Below are positions 51,382 through 59,945 of a stretch of DNA of 64,000 bases, in pieces. Source of the DNA: Geodermatophilus obscurus (lineage in GTDB: Bacteria; Actinomycetota; Actinomycetes; Mycobacteriales; Geodermatophilaceae); contig NZ_FOWE01000005.1 of assembly GCF_900115395.1 (NCBI RefSeq), positions 1 through 64,000 of the forward strand, read 5' to 3'. The position numbers were made by a program, and so were the translations under genes. The notes beneath the pieces are model-generated. The model worked only from the letters and a program-made list of their open reading frames with translations. It was not told where the DNA came from and searched no databases. Position 1 is the first letter of the stretch. Each line of letters opens with the position of its first letter.

Positions 51382-52878
51382 TCAGGTGCGGGCGCCGTGG
51401 TGGACGACGCGGCCCTTGCCGGCGCGCTTGGCCGCGTACATCGCCGCGTCGGCGCGGGCCATCAGCTCGTCGGCGCCCGCCGCGGCGTCGCCGGCGCCGA
51501 GGGCGACCACGCCGGTGCTCGCACCCACCGCCCGGGTGTGCCCCGCGACGGTGAAGGGCACGGCCATCGCCGCGGTGATGCGCGCGGCGGCCTCGAGCGG
51601 GTCCCCGCCGTCCTCGAGCAGCGCGGCGAACTCGTCCCCGCCGAGGCGGGCCACCGTGTCGCCGCCGCGCAGCGCGCCGGTCAGCCGCTCCGACACCCGC
51701 ATGAGCAGCTCGTCGCCCGCGGCGTGGCCGAGGGTGTCGTTGACGGCCTTGAAGTCGTCGAGGTCGAGGAAGACGACGGCGACCGGCCGCATGTCCCGCG
51801 CGTGCAGGGCCAGGGCGTGCTGGAGGCGGTCGAGGAACAGCGAGCGGTTGGCCAGGCCGGTCAGCGGGTCGGAGAAGGCCAGGTGCCGCAGCTGCGCCTC
51901 GCGGGCGGCCAGGTCGTCGGCGAGCCGGACGTTCTCCCGCACGGTCATGTACTGGCGGGCCATGAGCGCGGCGATGACCACGGTGGCGGCCAGCAACTCG
52001 CCACGGGACATCGGCGTGCCGGCGAGGCTGCGGGCCAGGGCGGTCGCGAGCGCGACGGAGACCGGGGCGTAGGGCAGCAGTGACGCCCGGGTGCCCGTCC
52101 GGCGGCGCTCGCCGGGGTCGGAGCCGGCCGGCGCGAGCGGGGGGCACAGCCCCGCGGCGGCGAGCAGCACGAAGGCGGCCGCCCAGCCGGCGTCGGCGAC
52201 CCCGCCGTCGTAGCTGCTGGTCGCGGCGAGGTAGGTGAAGGCGCTGTCGGCGACGGCGAGCGAGGTCACCCCGGCCGCGACGAGGTTGAGCGGCCGGCGG
52301 TCACCGGCCGTCCGGGTGACCAGCAGGACGGCGAGGACGACGAGGGCGGTGTCGGCGACGGGGTAGGCGGCCAGCAGCAGGCGGACGACGACGTCGTGGC
52401 CGGTGTCCTCGCGCAGGACCGCACCCAGCGCCGTCTGCCAGCTGACCAGGCCGACCGCGCCGGTGCTCATCACCGCGTCCAGGGCCCGCTGGCGGCGGCC
52501 GGTGCGCCCGCCGCCGGCCGGGTGCACGACCAACGCGACCACGGCGAGGACGGCGAACCCGAGGAAGCCGACGTCGGCCAGCGAGGGGAACGGTGCCTCG
52601 CCGCGGGCCGCGAGCGCGGCCCAGTACACCTGCCCGGCGCACCACGCCGCGCAGGCGGCCGACAGCGACCACCACGCGGCGCGCATCCGCCGCCCGGTGC
52701 TCCGGACGGCGTGCCGGCCGGTGGCCGCCGCGGCGGCGCCCGCGGCGAGGGCCTGGGTGACGTCGGAGACGAGCGGCGCGACGGAGGGCGGCAGGAGCGT
52801 CGTGCTCAGCATGCCGGTGGCGCACACGCCGACGAGCAGCGCGCCCAGGTGCGGGGCTGGGGGGAGGGGCCGGGCCAT
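51382..52878 (-). CDS. Membrane-bound GGDEF diguanylate cyclase
   Basis: This 498-aa protein has an N-terminal membrane region (about residues 10-310, roughly eight to ten TM segments, MASE-like) and a C-terminal GGDEF domain (about 325-490). FSDPLTGLANRSLFLDRL opens the domain, FLDLDDFKAVNDTLGHAAGDELL carries the metal and substrate Asp, and RLGGDEFAALL is the intact active site near residue 412. RGGD lies exactly five residues before GGDEF, so the product-inhibition I-site is present. It makes c-di-GMP. The start is the ATG at 52878. It is convergent with the hypothetical gene at 50782. Confidence 0.92.
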   Translation of the reverse strand: MARPLPPAPHLGALLVGVCATGMLSTTLLPPSVAPLVSDVTQALAAGAAAAATGRHAVRSTGRRMRAAWWSLSAACAAWCAGQVYWAALAARGEAPFPSLADVGFLGFAVLAVVALVVHPAGGGRTGRRQRALDAVMSTGAVGLVSWQTALGAVLREDTGHDVVVRLLLAAYPVADTALVVLAVLLVTRTAGDRRPLNLVAAGVTSLAVADSAFTYLAATSSYDGGVADAGWAAAFVLLAAAGLCPPLAPAGSDPGERRRTGTRASLLPYAPVSVALATALARSLAGTPMSRGELLAATVVIAALMARQYMTVRENVRLADDLAAREAQLRHLAFSDPLTGLANRSLFLDRLQHALALHARDMRPVAVVFLDLDDFKAVNDTLGHAAGDELLMRVSERLTGALRGGDTVARLGGDEFAALLEDGGDPLEAAARITAAMAVPFTVAGHTRAVGASTGVVALGAGDAAAGADELMARADAAMYAAKRAGKGRVVHHGART

Positions 52879-52934
52879 GCGGGGCTGCTTCCGTCGGCGG
52901 GGAGCTGTCCCCCTCCTGATCGACCCCCGGCCGT

Positions 52935-52957
52935 CCCCGGCACACCCCCCGCCGGGG
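52935..52957. terminator. Hairpin between alpha/beta hydrolase and cyclase genes
   Basis: CCCCGGC at 52935-52941 pairs with GCCGGGG at 52951-52957 (7-bp stem, 9-nt loop). It lies just beyond the hydrolase stop on the reverse strand and before the cyclase start. Confidence 0.5.
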
Positions 52958-52965
52958 TGATCGGC

Positions 52966-53922
52966 TCAGCCGCGTCCGGCGAGGACCCGCGCCTGCTCGG
53001 CGCACAACTCGGCCGGCGCCTGGGGCGCCGACCGGCACAGCCGCGGGAAGGCGAGGAAGCCGTGGGGCATGCCCACGTACTCGGTCAGCCGCACCGGCAC
53101 CCCGGCGCGTCGCAGGGCCGCGGCATAGCGGGTGCCGTCGTCGCGGATGGGGGCGTGCTCGGCGACCTGGACCAGGGCCGAGGGCAGCCCGGTGAGGTCC
53201 TCGGCGAACAGTGGGGACGCGTACGGCTGCCGGGGGTCATGGCCCCCGAGGTAGTGGTCGCGGAAGGCCAGGCAGTCGGCCTCGGTGAGGATCGGGGCGG
53301 AGGCGTTCTCCTCGATCGAGGGGCCGCTCATCGTGAGGTCGACCGACGGGTACACCAGCCCCTGGTGCGCGATGGCGGGCCCCGAGCGGTCCCGGGCCAT
53401 GAGGCTGACGACGGCGGCCAGGTTGCCGCCCGCGCTGTCGCCCATGACCGCGACCCGTGCGGGGTCGACGCCGTGCTCCGCGGCCCGGCCGACGACGTCG
53501 ACCAGCGCGGCGTAGCAGTCCTCCGCGGCGGCGGGCCAGCGGTGCCCCGGCGCGAGCCGGTAGTCCACCGAGACGACGACGGCGCCGACGGAGGCCGCCA
53601 CGTTGCTGCACGGCCAGTCGCCGGAGTCCAGGTTCCCCAGCGTCCACCCGTCGCCGTGGAAGTGGACGACCAGCGGCAGCGGGCCGCCGTCGGCGCCCTG
53701 GGGCCGGTAGGTGCGCACCGGCACGGGACCGACCTCGCCGCGCGCCGTCCCGTCGGTGAGCCGCACCCCGCGGGCGACGCCGTCGAGCAGCAGGTCGGTG
53801 ACGGGGTTGTGCCCGATCGACTGGTGCTGGGCCCTCCGCAGCCGCTGCTCGTCCATCGACGAGATCGACACGCGGCCCAGCAGCCGCCCGAGCACCCGCA
53901 CCCGCAGGTCCATCCGTGCCAC
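52966..53922 (-). CDS. HSL-type alpha/beta hydrolase with altered active-site residues
   Basis: This 318-aa protein has the hormone-sensitive-lipase fold: VVHFHGDGWTLGNLDS near residues 85-100 where HGGG is usual, VAVMGDSAGGNLAAV with nucleophile Ser near 163, and YVGMPHGFLAFPRL with catalytic His near 288. The expected catalytic Asp, in a DPLRDEG-like motif, reads EHAPIRDDG, so Asp is replaced by Ala. The oxyanion loop also has Asp in place of a Gly. Activity may be changed or lost, unless the nearby DD substitutes. It is cytosolic. It lies downstream of the amylosucrase gene on the same strand, 34 nt away. Confidence 0.85.
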   Translation of the reverse strand: MARMDLRVRVLGRLLGRVSISSMDEQRLRRAQHQSIGHNPVTDLLLDGVARGVRLTDGTARGEVGPVPVRTYRPQGADGGPLPLVVHFHGDGWTLGNLDSGDWPCSNVAASVGAVVVSVDYRLAPGHRWPAAAEDCYAALVDVVGRAAEHGVDPARVAVMGDSAGGNLAAVVSLMARDRSGPAIAHQGLVYPSVDLTMSGPSIEENASAPILTEADCLAFRDHYLGGHDPRQPYASPLFAEDLTGLPSALVQVAEHAPIRDDGTRYAAALRRAGVPVRLTEYVGMPHGFLAFPRLCRSAPQAPAELCAEQARVLAGRG

Positions 53923-53956
53923 GTGCCGCTCCTCTGTCTCGCTGCCGGTGTCCCGG

Positions 53957-55921
53957 TCAGTGCTCGGCGAACCAGGCCCAGCCGAGCCCCGGGACGACGA
54001 TCCTGCCGTCCTGCACCGGGAGCCGGCCGTCGCTGCCGGCCACCTGGGGGAAGGTGCCCAGCCCGGTGACGGTGTCGGCGTCGACCGGCTGGGGAGCCGG
54101 GGCCACGTTGGCCACCCCGACGAAGGTCCCGTGGCGCGGGTGCCGGCGGCGCCACACCAGGACGGTGTCCTCCCCGGCGCTGACGCCGGCGCCGAGGACC
54201 TCCGACGCGACGTCGCCGGTCAGCGCGGGCAGCGACCGGCGGGCCCCGCCCAGCCGGCGCAGCGCGGCCCAGACCCGGCCCTCGACGCTGCCGGGGTCGG
54301 CGGTGCGGGCGGCGGCCGCCCAGTCCAGCGGGGGGCGGTGCATCCACCGGTTGTCCGGCGCGAGGGCGGGGTCGGCCAGGTAGCCGGCGTCGTTGCGCTG
54401 GGCCAGCTCGTCGCCGGAGAACAGCAGCGGGATGCCGCCGAAGCCGTAGGCGACGGAGTACAGCAGCTCCAGCCGGCGGATCCCCGCCTCCAGGGCCGCG
54501 TCGTCGCCGCGCTCCAGGGCGTCCTCGATGCCGCACAGCGACGCCGTGGTGCCCGAGATCCGCGCGTCGCCGGTGGCCTCGTTCTCCTGGAACAGCGCGC
54601 CCCGGGCGAAGGAGCCGGGGAAGCGGCCGGAGTAGAAGTCGTTGAGGAAGCGCCGGTGGGCGAACCCGTCGAGGCCGACGGCGGCGGCGTCCTCGTCGGT
54701 GACCGCCCAGCCGATGTCGTCGTGGCCGCGCACGTAGGTGCACCACGTCGTCGACGGGGGGATGGGCTGCATCCGCTGCAGGGACTGCCGCGCCAGGCGG
54801 ACGTCGCCGGTGGCCAGGCAGCTCCACAGCAGCACCATGAGCTGGTTGTGGTAGGCCAGCTCGCACTCCGGGCGCTCCCGCTCGTGCGCGCCGAGGTACC
54901 GGACGAGGTCGTCGGGGGCGACGATCGCCTCGGCCTTGAAGACGACGCCGGGCGCGGCCAGCCGGGTCAGCGCGTGCAGCACCTGCAGCAGCAGGTGGGC
55001 CTCCGGCTCGTTCTGCGAGGAGGTGCCCAGCCGCTTCCACAGGAACGGGACGGCGTCCATGCGGAACACGTCGACACCGCGGTTGGCCAGCCAGGTGATC
55101 TCGCCGAGCATCGCGAGCGTCACCTCGGGGTTGGTGTAGTCGAGGTCCCACTGGTAGGGCCAGAACGTCGTCCGCACCCAGCCGCCGGCGCCGCCGAGGG
55201 CCTCGGGCACCCAGCTGAACGACCCGGGCGCCCGGTCGGGGAACACCTCGGGAGTGGTCGCGTCGTAGGCGTCGGGCAGCGCCCGGTCGGGGAAGGCGGT
55301 GTAGAAGTCCGCGTACGCCGGGTCGCCGGCCAGCCAGCCGCGCGCCCACGGGTGCTCGCGGGCGGTGTGGTTGACCACCAGGTCGATGCACAGGCTCATG
55401 TCGCGCTCGTGCAGCGCGGCGGCGACCGCCTCGAGGTCGGCCATCGTGCCCAGCCGCGGGTCGACGGCGCGGTGGTCGGCGACGGCGTAGCCGCCGTCGT
55501 TCTCGCCCTCGCGCGGGCACAGCAGCGGCATGAGGTGCAGGTAGGTGGTGCCGAGCTCCTCGAGGTGGTCGAGCCGGCCGGGCAGCCGGTCGAGGGTGCC
55601 GCAGAAGCGGTCGACGTAGCAGACGTAGGCCTGCACGCGCGGCGACTGGAACCAGCCGGGGTCGATCTCGCGGCGCCGGTCGAGGCGGCGCAGGGGCGCG
55701 GGACGCTCGGCGGCCGTCCGCAGCGCGGTCCGCAGCGCGCGGTGCAGCACGTCCGGGGCCCGGCCGCCGTAGAGCACGGCCAGGGCCGCGCGCACGTCGG
55801 GCAGGCACAGCGCGGCCCGGGTGAGGAAGGCGTCGGCCTCGTCCTCCCCGAGCGCGGCGACCGCCTCCGCGGCGAACCCCTCCGGCAGCACGGCCGTCGT
55901 CGTCCCGTTCCCCCGGCTCAT
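53957..55921 (-). CDS. ams: Amylosucrase (GH13 subfamily 4)
   Basis: This 654-aa enzyme matches amylosucrases, which build an alpha-1,4-glucan from sucrose and release fructose. The N-terminal helical domain (about 1-95) is followed by the barrel: LGTTYLHLMPLLCPREGENDGGYAVADHRAVDPRLG near residues 125-160, LCIDLVVNHTAREHPWARGWLAGDPAYADFYTAFPDRALPDAYDAT near 178-222. The nucleophile is Asp near 289 in GVDVFRMDAVPFLWKRLGTSSQNEPE, the acid/base Glu near 327 in VFKAEAIVAP, and the third acid near 402 in RGHDDIGW. The length fits the family. The ATG has CGGAGGA upstream. No signal is seen, so it acts on cytosolic sucrose. Confidence 0.93.
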   Translation of the reverse strand: MSRGNGTTTAVLPEGFAAEAVAALGEDEADAFLTRAALCLPDVRAALAVLYGGRAPDVLHRALRTALRTAAERPAPLRRLDRRREIDPGWFQSPRVQAYVCYVDRFCGTLDRLPGRLDHLEELGTTYLHLMPLLCPREGENDGGYAVADHRAVDPRLGTMADLEAVAAALHERDMSLCIDLVVNHTAREHPWARGWLAGDPAYADFYTAFPDRALPDAYDATTPEVFPDRAPGSFSWVPEALGGAGGWVRTTFWPYQWDLDYTNPEVTLAMLGEITWLANRGVDVFRMDAVPFLWKRLGTSSQNEPEAHLLLQVLHALTRLAAPGVVFKAEAIVAPDDLVRYLGAHERERPECELAYHNQLMVLLWSCLATGDVRLARQSLQRMQPIPPSTTWCTYVRGHDDIGWAVTDEDAAAVGLDGFAHRRFLNDFYSGRFPGSFARGALFQENEATGDARISGTTASLCGIEDALERGDDAALEAGIRRLELLYSVAYGFGGIPLLFSGDELAQRNDAGYLADPALAPDNRWMHRPPLDWAAAARTADPGSVEGRVWAALRRLGGARRSLPALTGDVASEVLGAGVSAGEDTVLVWRRRHPRHGTFVGVANVAPAPQPVDADTVTGLGTFPQVAGSDGRLPVQDGRIVVPGLGWAWFAEH

Positions 55922-55982
55922 GGATCCTCCGTATCCCGTTCCGGCCGTGCCCGCACCTGGGCGGGGCCCCAGACTGACCGGC

Positions 55983-56039
55983 ATGCCCACAGCCGTCCCG
56001 CCGTCCCGCCCGCCCCACCGCCGCCGGCACCGGCCGTGA
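55983..56039 (+). CDS. Possible 18-aa upstream peptide overlapping the patatin start
   Basis: An ATG opens an 18-codon Pro/Arg-rich frame (MPTAVPPSRPPHRRRHRP) whose TGA overlaps the patatin GTG as GTGA, mirroring the arrangement at 47013-47078. It has no ribosome site. It may be chance in GC-rich DNA. Confidence 0.2.
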   Translation: MPTAVPPSRPPHRRRHRP

Positions 56040-56878
56040 GCCGCGGGCTCGTCCTCGGCGGTGGCGGCATCGCCGGCATCGCGTGGGAGATCGGCCTGCT
56101 GTCCGGGCTGGCCGCGGCCGGTGCCGACGTCCGCGACGCCGACCTGGTCGTGGGCACCTCGGCCGGCTCGATCGTGGGCACGCTGCTGCGCACGGGCGCC
56201 GACCTCGAGGAGCTCCACGCCGCGCAGCTGGGCCCGGTCCCGGCGACCGAGCGGGCCGTCGCGTTCGACGGCGCCGCCTTCGCCGCGACGGTCGCCGGGG
56301 CGCTGGCCGGCGCGCGCGGGGAGCAGGAGTCGCGAGCGCGGGTCGGCGCCCTGGCGCTGCGGGCCGAGACCATGCCGGAGTCCGAGCGGCGGGCGGTCAT
56401 CGGCGCGCGCATCGGGTCGCCGGAGTGGCCGGCCGCCCGGCTCGTCGTCACCGCGATCGACACCGCCGACGGGGAGTTCCTCGCCGTCGACCGCGACACC
56501 GGCTGGCCGCTGCTCGACGCCGTCGCCGCCTCCTGCGCCGTCCCCGGCGTCTACCCGCCGATCACCGTCGGCGGCCGGCGCCTCATGGACGGCGGGCTGC
56601 GCTCGCCCACGAACGCCGACCTGGCCGCCGGCTGCGACCGCGTGCTCGTCGTCGCGCCGACGGGCGGGTTCCCGGGCAGCCCGCTGGGTCCCTCCCTCGA
56701 CGACGAGCTGGCCACCCTGCGCCGCGACGGCGAGGCGCACCTGGTCCTCGCCGACGACGCGGCGCTGGCGGCGTTCGGTCGCAACCCGCTCGACCCGGCC
56801 ACCCGCGCACCCGCCGCCCGCGCCGGCCGCGCGCAGGCCGAGCGGGTCGCCGGCGAGGTCCGCGCGTTCTGGGGCTGA
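56036..56878 (+). CDS. Patatin-like phospholipase
   Basis: This 280-aa protein has the patatin Ser-Asp dyad. GLVLGGGGIAGIAWEIGLLSGL at residues 4-25 forms the Gly-rich oxyanion hole, VVGTSAGSIVGTLL holds nucleophile Ser near residue 42, and RLMDGGLRSPTNADLA holds Asp near 183. It should hydrolyse acyl groups of lipids, in the cytosol or at the inner membrane face. The GTG at 56036 is chosen since GLVLGGGG follows within a few residues; it has no ribosome site of its own. It is divergent from amylosucrase and convergent with the phosphatase gene. Confidence 0.9.
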   Translation: MSRGLVLGGGGIAGIAWEIGLLSGLAAAGADVRDADLVVGTSAGSIVGTLLRTGADLEELHAAQLGPVPATERAVAFDGAAFAATVAGALAGARGEQESRARVGALALRAETMPESERRAVIGARIGSPEWPAARLVVTAIDTADGEFLAVDRDTGWPLLDAVAASCAVPGVYPPITVGGRRLMDGGLRSPTNADLAAGCDRVLVVAPTGGFPGSPLGPSLDDELATLRRDGEAHLVLADDAALAAFGRNPLDPATRAPAARAGRAQAERVAGEVRAFWG

Positions 56879-56884
56879 CGCCCG

Positions 56885-56904
56885 CCGGACCCGGAACGGG
56901 CCGG
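56885..56904. terminator. Hairpin between convergent patatin and phosphatase genes
   Basis: CCGG-A-CCC pairs with GGG-CCGG around GGAAC (56885-56904), a 7-bp stem with one bulged base. It fills most of the 28-base gap between two stops. Confidence 0.5.
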
Positions 56905-56906
56905 GC

Positions 56907-58199
56907 TCAGGCGAGGACGCGGACGGCGAGGACGGCGACGTCGTCGTCGGTGCGGGCGGGCAGCACCCGGGTGAGCAGGCGGTCGCACAGCGCGTCGGCC
57001 GGCAGCCCCTGCAGGCCGTCGAGCGCCCCGGCGACCCGCTCCAGCCCCTCGTCGATGCCGCCCCGGTCGATCTCCACCAGCCCGTCGGTGACCAGGACGA
57101 GCGTCTCCCCGGGCGCGACGGTGGTGGCGTGGTCGGTGCGCGCGCCGGGGTCGCCGGTGCCGAGCAGCCGCTCCGGCGGGGTGGTGAGCAGCCGCACCCC
57201 GCCGTCGGCGGCGAGCAGCAGGGGCGGCAGGTGCCCGGCCGACGACCAGCGCAGCAGCCGGCCGTCGCCCTCGCCGGCCGGCTCCAGCCGGGCGACCAGC
57301 GCGGTGGCCAGCGTGCCCACGTGCAGCCCGGCCAGGACGCGGTCGACCCGGTCGAGCGTCCCGGCCGGGCCGGCGGGGGAGTCGTAGGCCAGCGTCCGGA
57401 CGGCACTGCGCAGCTGCGCCATCGCCGCGGCCGCCTCGACGCCGTGGCCGGTGACGTCACCGATGACGAGCACCGTGGCCCCGCCGGGCAGCTCGAACGC
57501 GTCGTACCAGTCGCCGCCGACGAGGTCCTCCGACACCGCCGCCCGGTAGCGCACGGCGAGCTCGAGGCCCGGGGGCTGCGGCGGCGGGGTGAGCAGGCTG
57601 TGCTGCAGCGTCTCGGCCACCCGCAGCTGCCGGCCGTAGAGGCGGGCGTTGTCCAGCGCCAGCGCCCCGCGCCGGCCCACCTCGACGGCGAGGGCGACCT
57701 CGGCGGGCCCCGCCGGGAGGCGGTCGCCGCAGCGCACCAGGGACAGGACGCCGATCGCCGAGCCGCGGGCCCGCAGCGGGACGAACAGGCTCGACGTCGG
57801 GTCCAGCAGGTCCCAGGCGGCCCGCACGGGGCCCTCGGGCAGGGACTCGGGCCCGAGGTCGGGCTCGAGCTCGGTGAGGTGCACCGGCTCCCCGGAGTGC
57901 AGCGCGGAGACGAGGGCGGCCTGGTCGCGGGGCGCGGTCACCCGGCCCGCCAGGTAGGTGTCGACGGCGCCGAGCAGGTCCGGGTCGCGGTGGGCGCGGG
58001 CGACGCCTCCGGGCGCCCCGTCGCCGGCGAGGACGGTGACCGTGGCCCAGTCGGCCAGCCGGGGGACCACCAGGCGGGCGAGCCGGTCGGCGGCGGTGCC
58101 GGAGTCCAGGCTCTCCGCCAGGGCGTCGGTGACCTCCGCCAGGAAGCGGTAGCGGTCGCGTTCGGCGTCGCGCTCCCCGTCCCCGGTGGGTCCACTCAC
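56907..58199 (-). CDS. GAF-SpoIIE (PP2C-type) serine phosphatase
   Basis: This 430-aa cytosolic protein has an N-terminal GAF domain (about 20-185, with DLLDPTSSLFVPLRARGSAIGVLSLVR) and a C-terminal SpoIIE phosphatase domain (about 215-430). The latter shows LQHSLLTPPPQPPGLELAVRYRAAVSEDLVGGDWYDAFEL, VIGDVTGHGVEAAAAMAQLR, SAGHLPPLLL, LVLVTDGLVEIDRGGIDEGL and a final DDDVAVLAVRV, covering the metal-binding Asp residues. Such proteins dephosphorylate anti-anti-sigma factors in stress signalling or respond to ligands via GAF. No anti-sigma gene is adjacent. The start is the ATG at 58199. Confidence 0.92.
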   Translation of the reverse strand: MSGPTGDGERDAERDRYRFLAEVTDALAESLDSGTAADRLARLVVPRLADWATVTVLAGDGAPGGVARAHRDPDLLGAVDTYLAGRVTAPRDQAALVSALHSGEPVHLTELEPDLGPESLPEGPVRAAWDLLDPTSSLFVPLRARGSAIGVLSLVRCGDRLPAGPAEVALAVEVGRRGALALDNARLYGRQLRVAETLQHSLLTPPPQPPGLELAVRYRAAVSEDLVGGDWYDAFELPGGATVLVIGDVTGHGVEAAAAMAQLRSAVRTLAYDSPAGPAGTLDRVDRVLAGLHVGTLATALVARLEPAGEGDGRLLRWSSAGHLPPLLLAADGGVRLLTTPPERLLGTGDPGARTDHATTVAPGETLVLVTDGLVEIDRGGIDEGLERVAGALDGLQGLPADALCDRLLTRVLPARTDDDVAVLAVRVLA

Positions 58200-58291
58200 C
58201 TCGGCTCCGTCCCGTCCCGGGCCTCCTCCGGCGACGGGGACGCAGCGTACGCGAGCAGACCCCCGCGACCGGCGCGCTCGCGACCGGCGGC

Positions 58292-58741
58292 TCAGCCGCC
58301 GCGGCGCGCGCGGTAGCGGGCGGCCCGCCTGGCCGCCGCCGCGCGGCGGCGCTCGGACTCACGGGCGTCGCGCTGCAGCCCCGCCCGGTCCCGGACGGCC
58401 TGTGCCGAGCCCGCGGCGTAGCCGGCCTTCTTGACCCGGTTCTCCACGGCCTCGGTCATGTAGGCGAGGGAGAAGGCCATGCCCAGGATCAGCCCGCCGA
58501 GCGCGGCCAGGCCGCGGATCCAGAACTCCCCGGGGACGAGCAGCAGCACCAGCCCGATCGGGACCGCGAGCTGGACGAGCGTGCGGGCCACGTGCCGGAG
58601 CACCCACGTGCCCGTCGTCGTGTCGTAGAGCACCCAGGTCCGGTGCCGCCCGGGGAGCCCGGCACCCATCGCGTAGGCCACCCACCGCAGCGGGCCGGGG
58701 CGGACGCGCCCCCCTCCGTCCGACGGTGCCCGCGCCTCCAC
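58292..58741 (-). CDS. DUF5313 membrane protein
   Basis: This 149-aa protein matches DUF5313, common in mycobacteria and relatives. Residues 16-50 read RPGPLRWVAYAMGAGLPGRHRTWVLYDTTTGTWVLRHVARTLVQL, then two TM helices (about 55-72 and 78-95), then a basic, Arg/Ala-rich coiled tail that is probably cytoplasmic. Function is unknown. The start gives MEARAPSDGGG. It is divergent from the thioredoxin-like gene. An upstream context of stress-signalling genes is suggestive only. Confidence 0.85.
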   Translation of the reverse strand: MEARAPSDGGGRVRPGPLRWVAYAMGAGLPGRHRTWVLYDTTTGTWVLRHVARTLVQLAVPIGLVLLLVPGEFWIRGLAALGGLILGMAFSLAYMTEAVENRVKKAGYAAGSAQAVRDRAGLQRDARESERRRAAAARRAARYRARRGG

Positions 58742-58841
58742 GTCCCCTGTCTACCCCTCCGGACGCGATCGCGGGCCGCCGACCCGACGGACGGCACGGC
58801 CGAGCCGGGGCCACACTGGAGAGCGGACGGGGGTGGGGCGC

Positions 58842-59216
58842 ATGCCGATGACGAGCCTGCGGGGAGCCGACTTCGCCTCGGCGGTCGCGGCGCAGGGCAT
58901 CGTGCTGGTCGACGTCCGGACGTCGCGCTCGGGCAGCAGCCGGGCGTTCAGCGCGGTGTTCGAGGCGGCGGCCGGCCGGCACCCGGACCTGCGCTTCGTC
59001 GCGGTGGACGCCGACGTCGAGCCGGTGCTGGCCGCCGAGCTGGGCGTGCGGTCGACGCCCACGCTGATGGTGTACCGCGACGGCGTGCTGGTGTTCGCCG
59101 AGCCCGGGTGGCTGCCCGGTGACTCGGTGGACCTGCTGGTGGCCACCGTCCGCGACCTCGACATGGCCGCGGTGCGGGCGACCTTCCCCGCGCCGATCGA
59201 GCGGTACCCGCGCTGA
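58842..59216 (+). CDS. Thioredoxin-fold protein without active-site cysteines
   Basis: This roughly 124-aa protein aligns with thioredoxins: a first helix, strand IVLVDVRTSR, then SGSSRAFSAVFEAAAGRHPDLRFVAVDADVEPVLAAELGVRSTPTLMVYRDGVLVFAEPG. The position of the WCGPC motif reads SRSGSSR, so both cysteines are gone. The cis-Pro motif STPTLMVY and the following strand are intact. It cannot act as a disulfide reductase and may be a binding or chaperone-like protein. Either ATG 58842 or 58848 could be used; GGGGTGGGG precedes both. No signal is seen. Confidence 0.8.
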   Translation: MPMTSLRGADFASAVAAQGIVLVDVRTSRSGSSRAFSAVFEAAAGRHPDLRFVAVDADVEPVLAAELGVRSTPTLMVYRDGVLVFAEPGWLPGDSVDLLVATVRDLDMAAVRATFPAPIERYPR

Positions 59217-59252
59217 TCGGGGCGGCGCCCGTGCGCCGGACGCCGACCCGGT

Positions 59253-59277
59253 GCCGTCCCCGGACCGCGGGGACGGC
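59253..59277. terminator. Hairpin between convergent thioredoxin-like and lutC genes
   Basis: GCCGTCCCC at 59253-59261 pairs perfectly with GGGGACGGC at 59269-59277, with a 7-nt loop. It lies in the 108-base gap between two convergent genes. Confidence 0.7.
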
Positions 59278-59324
59278 GTCAGGTCGACACCGGGCGCGCC
59301 GGCGCCGGGACCCGCGGTCCTCCG

Positions 59325-59945
59325 TCAGGCGGCGAGCACGACCACCAGCGTCCGGGGGCCGTGCACGCCCTCGACCCGCTGCAGCTCGATGTCGCTGGTG
59401 GCCGAGGGGCCGCTGACCATCGTGATCGGTGCGACGGGGTCCAGGCGGGCCAGCGCGTCGGGCACGTCGGGCACCACCTGGGCCGCCTCGACCACGCACA
59501 CCAGCACGTCGGGCAGCAGCGACAGCGCCCGCCGCCCCGACAGCGGCGAGCCGTCGAGGACCAGCGTGCCGGTCTCGGCGACCGCCGTCGCCACCCCGGT
59601 GAGCGTCGCGGCGAACGCGGCGAGCCCGACCGCCGGCCGGCCGTCGTCCTCGGTGGACCCCTCCGGTCGCCAGGCGGCCGGGACCCCGGGGGCGACGACG
59701 ACGTCGGCGGGGGACCAGCCCCCGCCCAGCGCCAGGTCCAGGCCGCGGACGACGGTGGCGCCGACCTCGCCGGGCGCGCAGCGCAGCACGGTGGCGCGGT
59801 AGTCCTCGACCCGGTCGGTGAGCAGGTCGAGCAGCTCGGCGGCCGGGAGGTCGCGCGGCGACGGCAGCGGCGGGACGTCGACCCGCGGGCGGTCGGCCCC
59901 CAGCGCGGTGCGGATCCGGCCGAGCACCTCCTCGCGCGCGCTCAC
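59325..59945 (-). CDS. lutC: Lactate utilisation protein LutC
   Basis: This 206-aa protein matches LutC/YkgG, the small subunit of the LutABC L-lactate oxidase system. VSAREEVLGRIRTALG starts the protein. GVATAVAETGTLVLDGSPLSGRRALSLLPDVLVCVVEAAQVVPDVPDAL near residues 125-175 and PITMVSGPSATSDIELQRVEGVHGPRTLVVVL at the end are family hallmarks, including the SGPSxTSDIE loop. The GTG start overlaps the lutB stop (GTGA). Last gene of the lacI-lutA-lutB-lutC operon; a terminator hairpin follows. Confidence 0.93.
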   Translation of the reverse strand: MSAREEVLGRIRTALGADRPRVDVPPLPSPRDLPAAELLDLLTDRVEDYRATVLRCAPGEVGATVVRGLDLALGGGWSPADVVVAPGVPAAWRPEGSTEDDGRPAVGLAAFAATLTGVATAVAETGTLVLDGSPLSGRRALSLLPDVLVCVVEAAQVVPDVPDALARLDPVAPITMVSGPSATSDIELQRVEGVHGPRTLVVVLAA

